A DNA stretch of 6,156 bases from Candidatus Hodarchaeota archaeon (GTDB lineage: Archaea; Asgardarchaeota; Heimdallarchaeia; Hodarchaeales; Hodarchaeaceae): assembly GCA_016839665.1 (NCBI GenBank), contig JAEOTU010000191.1:1-6156 (forward strand). The letters run 5' to 3'. Shown piece by piece: positions 5,914 through 6,156 of this stretch (its first letter is position 1; the number at the start of each line of letters is the position of its first letter). A model generated the notes under the pieces. That model was not told the DNA's origin, did not search any database, and saw nothing but the letters and a program-made list of their open reading frames with translations. A program made the position numbers and the translations under genes.

Positions 5914-5922
5914 ATTTTAAAT
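5914..5922 (-). promoter_or_regulatory. AT-rich TATA-like element upstream of the 330-residue protein gene
   Basis: ATTTAAAAT on the - strand is centred about 27 bp before the ATG at 5891. If it is the TATA box, the transcript would be nearly leaderless, which is known in archaea but conflicts with the AGGG ribosome site at 5899-5902. A farther upstream box may be used instead. Confidence 0.35.
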
Positions 5923-5931
5923 TCTTTTGTT
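5916..5931 (+). repeat. Imperfect 16-bp direct repeat in divergent promoter, copy 1
   Basis: TTTAAATTCTTTTGTT is repeated at 5957-5972 with a single mismatch (15 of 16). The copies start 41 bp apart, close to four helical turns, so a protein could contact both on one DNA face. This copy overlaps the TATA-like element of the leftward gene. Confidence 0.6.
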
Positions 5932-5950
5932 GTCGATTTTTTTTTAAGGT

Positions 5951-5964
5951 GAAACCTTTAATTT
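5951..5964 (+). promoter_or_regulatory. Possible BRE/TATA element for dph2
   Basis: GAAACCTTTAATTT has a purine-rich upstream part like a BRE followed by an AT-rich box. It is about 50 bp before the dph2 ATG, giving an expected leader of roughly 25-30 bases. Support is from composition and spacing only. Confidence 0.35.
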
Positions 5965-5972
5965 CTTTTGTT
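5957..5972 (+). repeat. Imperfect 16-bp direct repeat in divergent promoter, copy 2
   Basis: TTTAATTTCTTTTGTT is the partner of the copy at 5916-5931, differing at one base. It overlaps the possible dph2 TATA element, so one copy sits on each of the two divergent promoters. Confidence 0.6.
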
Positions 5973-5998
5973 ATGGACTAAATTACGTCTTTAATTGC

Positions 5999-6014
5999 GA
6001 AAGCTGAAATGCAA
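5999..6014 (+). repeat. 16-bp sequence shared with the methyltransferase start region (copy 2)
   Basis: GAAAGCTGAAATGCAA is identical to 1034-1049. Here the ATG inside the repeat (6009-6011) opens a two-codon frame, ATG CAA TGA, and the real dph2 ATG begins at the last base of the repeat. Confidence 0.75.
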
Positions 6015-6017
6015 TGA
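6009..6017 (+). promoter_or_regulatory. Two-codon minimal ORF overlapping the dph2 start
   Basis: ATG CAA TGA overlaps the dph2 ATG (6014-6016) in another frame, giving the stop-start junction AATGA. If ribosomes start at the first ATG they would end exactly on the dph2 start and could re-initiate there. It may also be a coincidence of an ATG-rich start region. Confidence 0.35.
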
Positions 6018-6156
6018 GCCATCAATACGATCTTGAATTGGAGAAAATCCACCAATTAGTGTTAAATAAACAATACAAGAAGATTCTTATCCAAATGCCT
6101 GAAGGAATGCTTGATGCACCACTTAAAGATGTACTCGAGGTTTTAGCTCCCTTAAA
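6014..6156 (+). CDS. dph2: Diphthamide biosynthesis enzyme Dph2 (2-(3-amino-3-carboxypropyl)histidine synthase), 3' end outside window
   Basis: Only the first 47 codons are present. The enzyme catalyses the first step of diphthamide formation on elongation factor aEF2: a radical, iron-sulfur-dependent transfer of the 3-amino-3-carboxypropyl group of SAM to a histidine. The visible part shows the family's N-terminal pattern: a helix, a basic YKK, then ILIQMPEGMLDAPLKDVLEVL, where the beta-strand ending in Q-x-PEG-hydrophobic is highly characteristic. The cluster-binding cysteines would lie further on, outside the window. The start at 6014 follows from the stop in the overlapping upstream ATG frame; there is no clear Shine-Dalgarno. 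The family marks the organism as archaeal rather than bacterial. Confidence 0.85.
   Translation, partial: MSHQYDLELEKIHQLVLNKQYKKILIQMPEGMLDAPLKDVLEVLAPL

Overview
The window reads as compact, AT-rich archaeal chromosome, with a lean toward the Asgard group. The strongest marker is the right-hand edge, which holds the first 47 codons of a diphthamide-synthase (Dph2-type) gene, a family of archaea and eukaryotes. Other support comes from intron-free genes with short gaps, AT-rich TATA-like boxes, T-rich terminator-like tracts, Shine-Dalgarno sites at several starts, and an archaeal/bacterial-type Xer recombinase. A stand-alone acyl-CoA-binding protein and a saccharopine reductase, both better known from eukaryotes, are what suggest Asgard. 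The lineage is an inference from gene content; no rRNA or other phylogenetic marker is present.

Layout from left to right. (1) The 3' three quarters of a saccharopine reductase gene on the + strand; it begins before the window. (2) A T-rich tract, then a D12-class DNA adenine methyltransferase on + (1044-2084) with no restriction partner in view. (3) A GNAT-type acetyltransferase with an unknown N-terminal half on - (2112-2909). It is divergent, across only 60 bp, from (4) an acyl-CoA-binding protein on + (2970-3242). Both genes of this pair appear to use TTG starts, and the GNAT start is questionable. (5) A XerA-like tyrosine recombinase on - (3271-4161). (6) A coiled-coil plus winged-helix protein on - (4264-4782), immediately upstream of xerA. 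The gap between them carries an adjoining pair of palindromes that partly resembles a dif site. (7) An unrecognised 330-residue protein on - (4899-5891). (8) The dph2 start on + (6014 to the end), divergent from gene 7 across 122 bp that holds an imperfect 16-bp direct repeat.

The genes do not form one obvious pathway: lysine/saccharopine metabolism, DNA methylation, acyl-CoA binding, recombination and translation-factor modification lie side by side. Genes 5 to 7 share a strand, but promoter-like and T-rich sequences lie in the gaps, so separate or only partly linked transcripts are likely. No gap exceeds about 122 bp. No RNA gene, IS element or CRISPR array was seen. The items most worth a second look are the dif-like site beside xerA, an exact 16-bp sequence shared by the methyltransferase and dph2 start regions, the out-of-frame ATG with a well-placed ribosome site at the GNAT start, the archaeal acyl-CoA-binding protein, and the two unplaced minus-strand proteins.
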